Assembly: GCF_000422365.1 (NCBI RefSeq)
Contig: NZ_AULQ01000012.1
Span: 21,572-85,571 of the forward strand
DNA: 64,000 nt
Direction: 5' to 3'
Source: Mesoflavibacter zeaxanthinifaciens DSM 18436
GTDB taxonomy: Bacteria; Bacteroidota; Bacteroidia; Flavobacteriales; Flavobacteriaceae
Part shown: positions 61,418 to 64,000 of the stretch, piece by piece
How the letters are laid out: each line of letters opens with the position of its first letter
Numbering within the stretch: the stretch's first letter is position 1
Position numbers and translations under genes: made by a program
Notes under the pieces: generated by a model
The model's input: the letters and a program-made list of their open reading frames with translations, nothing else
What the model was told of the DNA's origin: nothing
The model's database searches: none

Positions 61418-63417
61418 CTTTTAATTGCCTCTAATTTTTCTTGATAGGCTTTAATTTCATCACGTAATTGTGCTGCAACAATAAAATCTAAAGCTTTTGC
61501 AGCTTGCTCCATAGTTTTTCGTTTTTCTCTAATTTTCTTTTCTAATTCAGGTTTACTTAAATATTCGCTTTCTGGTTCTGCAGCTTTAGCAGCTTCCAAC
61601 TCGTAACTATAAGTACTAACCGAGTTTTTAGCTAAAACACTATCTAAGTTTTTCTTTAGTGCTTTTGGTGTGATATTATTGTCTGTATTGTAAGCAATTT
61701 GTTTTTGGCGTCTGTATTCGGTTTCATCAATAGTTTGTTGCATACTTTTGGTTATTTTGTCTGCATACATTATTGCTTTACCATTTAAGTTACGCGCAGC
61801 ACGACCAACAGTTTGGGTTAAGGATCTGTTAGATCTTAAAAAACCTTCTTTATCGGCATCTAAAATAGCTACTAAAGATACTTCTGGTAAGTCTAAACCT
61901 TCACGAAGTAGGTTTACACCAACTAATACATCAAACAAGCCTTTACGTAGGTCTTGCATGATTTCAACACGTTCTAAAGTATCTACATCACTATGTATGT
62001 AGCGCACACGTATTTGAATTCGGCTTAAGTATTTTGTTAATTCTTCAGCCATTCGTTTTGTTAGGGTTGTAACTAATGTACGCTCGTCTTTTTCAACACG
62101 TTGCTGGATTTCTTCAATTAAATCATCAATTTGATTTAAGCTTGGTCTTACCTCAATAATTGGATCTAATAAACCTGTTGGTCTAATTACTTGCTCTACG
62201 TAAACACCATCTGTTTTTTCAAGTTCGTAATCTGCTGGCGTTGCAGATACATAAATCACTTGATTTTGTAATGCTTCAAACTCTTCAAACTTTAACGGTC
62301 TATTATCCATCGCAGCAGGTAATCTAAAGCCGTATTCTACTAAGTTTTCCTTACGACTTCTATCGCCACCATACATTGCGTGAACTTGAGAAATGGTCAC
62401 ATGACTCTCGTCTACGACCATTAAATAATCATCAGGAAAATAATCTAATAAACAGAATGGACGCGTACCAGGCTCGCGACCATCTAAGTATCTAGAGTAA
62501 TTTTCTATACCAGAACAATAGCCTAATTCTCTAATCATTTCAAGATCAAATTCGGTACGTTCTTTAAGTCGTTTTGCTTCAAGATGTTTACCAATATCTT
62601 TAAAGTAATCGTGTTGCTTAACTAAATCATCCTGAATTTGTCTTATTGCACCTTGCAGTACATCTGGTGATGTTACAAACATATTTGCAGGATAAATGTT
62701 TAAGCGATCATAATGCTCTATGACTTCGTTAGTTTGGATGTTAAATTGCTCTATATCTTCAATTTCGTCACCAAAAAAATGAATTCTAAATGCATCATCA
62801 GCATAACTAGGAAATACATCTATGGTATCTCCTTTAATTCTAAAATTACCATGTCTGAAATCTGCTTCGGTACGAGAGTACAAGCTTTGAACTAACATGT
62901 GAAGTAGTTTAGTGCGTGATATTTCTTGATCAACTTCTAAACTTATTACATTTTTTTGAAATTCAATAGGATTACCAATACCATATAAACACGAAACAGA
63001 AGCAACTACTAAAACATCGCGTCTACCAGAAAGTAAAGATGATGTTGTGCTAAGTCGCATTTTTTCGATTTCTTCATTAATCGATAAATCTTTTTCTATA
63101 TAAACACCAGATGTTGGTATATAAGCTTCTGGTTGGTAATAATCATAGTACGATACAAAATACTCTACAGCATTATCTGGGAAAAACTGTTTAAATTCAG
63201 AATATAACTGAGCTGCTAACGTCTTGTTATGTGCTAAAACTAACGTTGGTTTTTGTACTTCTTCTATAACATTAGCAACCGTAAATGTTTTACCAGATCC
63301 TGTAACACCAAGTAAGGTTTGGTATTTTTCATTATTATCTAAACCACTTGCTAATTGCTTAATAGCTTGTGGCTGATCACCTGTTGGCTTAAATTCTGAT
63401 TTTATTTTGAATTTCAT
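61414..63417 (-). CDS. uvrB: Excinuclease ABC subunit B
   Basis: 667 residues, full length. Helicase motifs: Q-region FKPTGDQPQAI, Walker A GVTGSGKTF (about 38-46), the UvrB-specific beta-hairpin YYDYYQPEAYIPTSGVYIEKD, DESH box, LREGLDLPEVSLV, QTVGRAARN, and a C-terminal UVR motif (LEKKIREKRKTMEQAAKALDFIVAAQLRDEI) that contacts UvrC. Damage-verification helicase of nucleotide excision repair. uvrA and uvrC are not in the window. Confidence 0.96.
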   Translation of the reverse strand: MKFKIKSEFKPTGDQPQAIKQLASGLDNNEKYQTLLGVTGSGKTFTVANVIEEVQKPTLVLAHNKTLAAQLYSEFKQFFPDNAVEYFVSYYDYYQPEAYIPTSGVYIEKDLSINEEIEKMRLSTTSSLLSGRRDVLVVASVSCLYGIGNPIEFQKNVISLEVDQEISRTKLLHMLVQSLYSRTEADFRHGNFRIKGDTIDVFPSYADDAFRIHFFGDEIEDIEQFNIQTNEVIEHYDRLNIYPANMFVTSPDVLQGAIRQIQDDLVKQHDYFKDIGKHLEAKRLKERTEFDLEMIRELGYCSGIENYSRYLDGREPGTRPFCLLDYFPDDYLMVVDESHVTISQVHAMYGGDRSRKENLVEYGFRLPAAMDNRPLKFEEFEALQNQVIYVSATPADYELEKTDGVYVEQVIRPTGLLDPIIEVRPSLNQIDDLIEEIQQRVEKDERTLVTTLTKRMAEELTKYLSRIQIRVRYIHSDVDTLERVEIMQDLRKGLFDVLVGVNLLREGLDLPEVSLVAILDADKEGFLRSNRSLTQTVGRAARNLNGKAIMYADKITKSMQQTIDETEYRRQKQIAYNTDNNITPKALKKNLDSVLAKNSVSTYSYELEAAKAAEPESEYLSKPELEKKIREKRKTMEQAAKALDFIVAAQLRDEIKAYQEKLEAIKS

Positions 63418-63463
63418 ATTGTAAAATTACTGAATAAAAATCAGATATTTTCTTTTATAAAAG

Positions 63464-64000
63464 TTAACGTTTTAAGGTGAAGTGACCTTTAAGCTGTTCT
63501 CCAGATTTTAAGTTAATAAGATACCAATAATCGTTAGTAGGTAAAACGTTTCCGTTATACATACCATTCCAACTTAAATGAACAGTAGAAACTTGTTTTA
63601 ATAATTTTCCATACCTATCAAAAATGTAAATTTCTTTTATGATTTGATTAGGATCTATAATTTGCCATACTTGATTGTAAGCATCTCCGTTTGGAGTGAA
63701 ATACTTAGGGATGAAAAGCTCATTTACAAAAGAAACATTTATATCAAAATTTAACTGTCTAACTACACAACCATTAATATCTCTTACAAATAATGTGTAC
63801 GTTCCGTTTGATAAGTTTGAAAAAGTATTACTGTTTTGATAAGTTATATTGTCTAAAGAATACTCATAAAATATAGTATTGTCTGACATAGAAACTGTTA
63901 TAGTATCTTCAATAATTGTTATGTTGTTTTGATCTAAAGTGAAATCAATATTTAAAACTGTTACAGTAAAGCTAGACTCGTTGCTACAAGTATTTGGCGC
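63464..64000 (-). CDS. T9SS type B sorted secreted protein (gliding-motility C-terminal domain; 5' truncated)
   Basis: The frame stays open to the right edge, so only the last 178 residues are present (37 upstream of the first internal ATG). An SprB/PKD-like module (YEYSLDNITYQNSNTFSNLSNGTYTLFVRDINGCV) precedes the CHU_C-type C-terminal domain with IPKYFTPNGDAYNQVWQI, IYIFDRYGKLLKQV, WNGMYNGNVLPTNDYWYLI and ending GHFTLKR. This domain directs export by the type IX system and attachment at the surface. The full protein is probably a large adhesin; its size cannot be told. Confidence 0.92.
   Translation of the reverse strand, partial: APNTCSNESSFTVTVLNIDFTLDQNNITIIEDTITVSMSDNTIFYEYSLDNITYQNSNTFSNLSNGTYTLFVRDINGCVVRQLNFDINVSFVNELFIPKYFTPNGDAYNQVWQIIDPNQIIKEIYIFDRYGKLLKQVSTVHLSWNGMYNGNVLPTNDYWYLINLKSGEQLKGHFTLKR

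Noticed and set aside
1..64000. tRNA, rRNA, CRISPR arrays, transposases, integrases or prophage genes
   Set aside because: None seen on reading the gene-free intervals and the coding products; tRNA-like cloverleaves or array-type repeats were not found.

Overview
The window is a stretch of chromosome from a low-GC member of the Bacteroidota, most likely a marine-type Flavobacteriaceae. The signs are: truncated genes at both edges carrying type IX secretion sorting domains (type A at the left, type B at the right); many DUF families typical of flavobacteria (DUF3078, DUF4197, DUF4920, DUF5723, DUF6268); promoters of the Bacteroidota form TAnnTTTG; few Shine-Dalgarno sequences; and a glutamine synthetase III. 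The genus cannot be fixed from sequence alone. No rRNA, tRNA, CRISPR array, transposase, integrase or phage gene was seen. Gene order looks like stable chromosome, with dense genes and strong hairpin terminators between convergent pairs.

Layout. 1-4.3 kb: end of a secreted endonuclease I, a BlaI/BlaR1-type repressor and membrane metalloprotease pair with a three-site operator, and a Ca2+/Na+ antiporter. 4.3-7.7 kb: divergent glutamine synthetases of type II and type III around a dyad-rich control region. 8.0-14.0 kb: a curli-like (type VIII secretion) operon with two curlin-repeat proteins, CsgE, CsgF, an extended CsgG and a beta-propeller lipoprotein. 14.0-24.1 kb: housekeeping genes (purM, prfA, pyrF, purU) mixed with outer-membrane and secreted unknowns. 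24.2-30.0 kb: fused isobutyryl-CoA mutase IcmF, a helicase-like single-domain protein, a VOC protein and an SMP-30-like lipoprotein. 30.1-30.8 kb: a very small cysteine-rich, metallothionein-like protein (absent from length-filtered gene calls) followed by an ECF sigma factor with a cysteine-bearing tail. 31-43.8 kb: Lrp regulator, YpdA, MFS transporter, CrcB, M49 peptidase, IlvE, a c-heme-motif lipoprotein, MnmD and YceI. 43.9-51.1 kb: grpE-dnaJ behind a sigma-54-like promoter, a candidate small RNA, and an overlapping cluster of ABC transporter, MscS channel, outer-membrane protein and an NtrC-type regulator that lacks the DNA-binding domain. 51-64 kb: PPK2, M28 peptidase, a histidine kinase/response regulator pair, lysA, sucC, cysH, uvrB and a T9SS type B protein.

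The most promising signals are the cysteine-rich peptide plus sigma factor (a possible metal or thiol stress module), the curli-like locus with its architectural additions and palindromic upstream site, the exactly phased AACTA-N6-TAGTT operator array, the sigma-54 signature before grpE, and a compact intergenic transcript at about 45.75 kb. All functional statements are homology or motif based, made by eye without database searches; residue positions are approximate unless the motif was counted.
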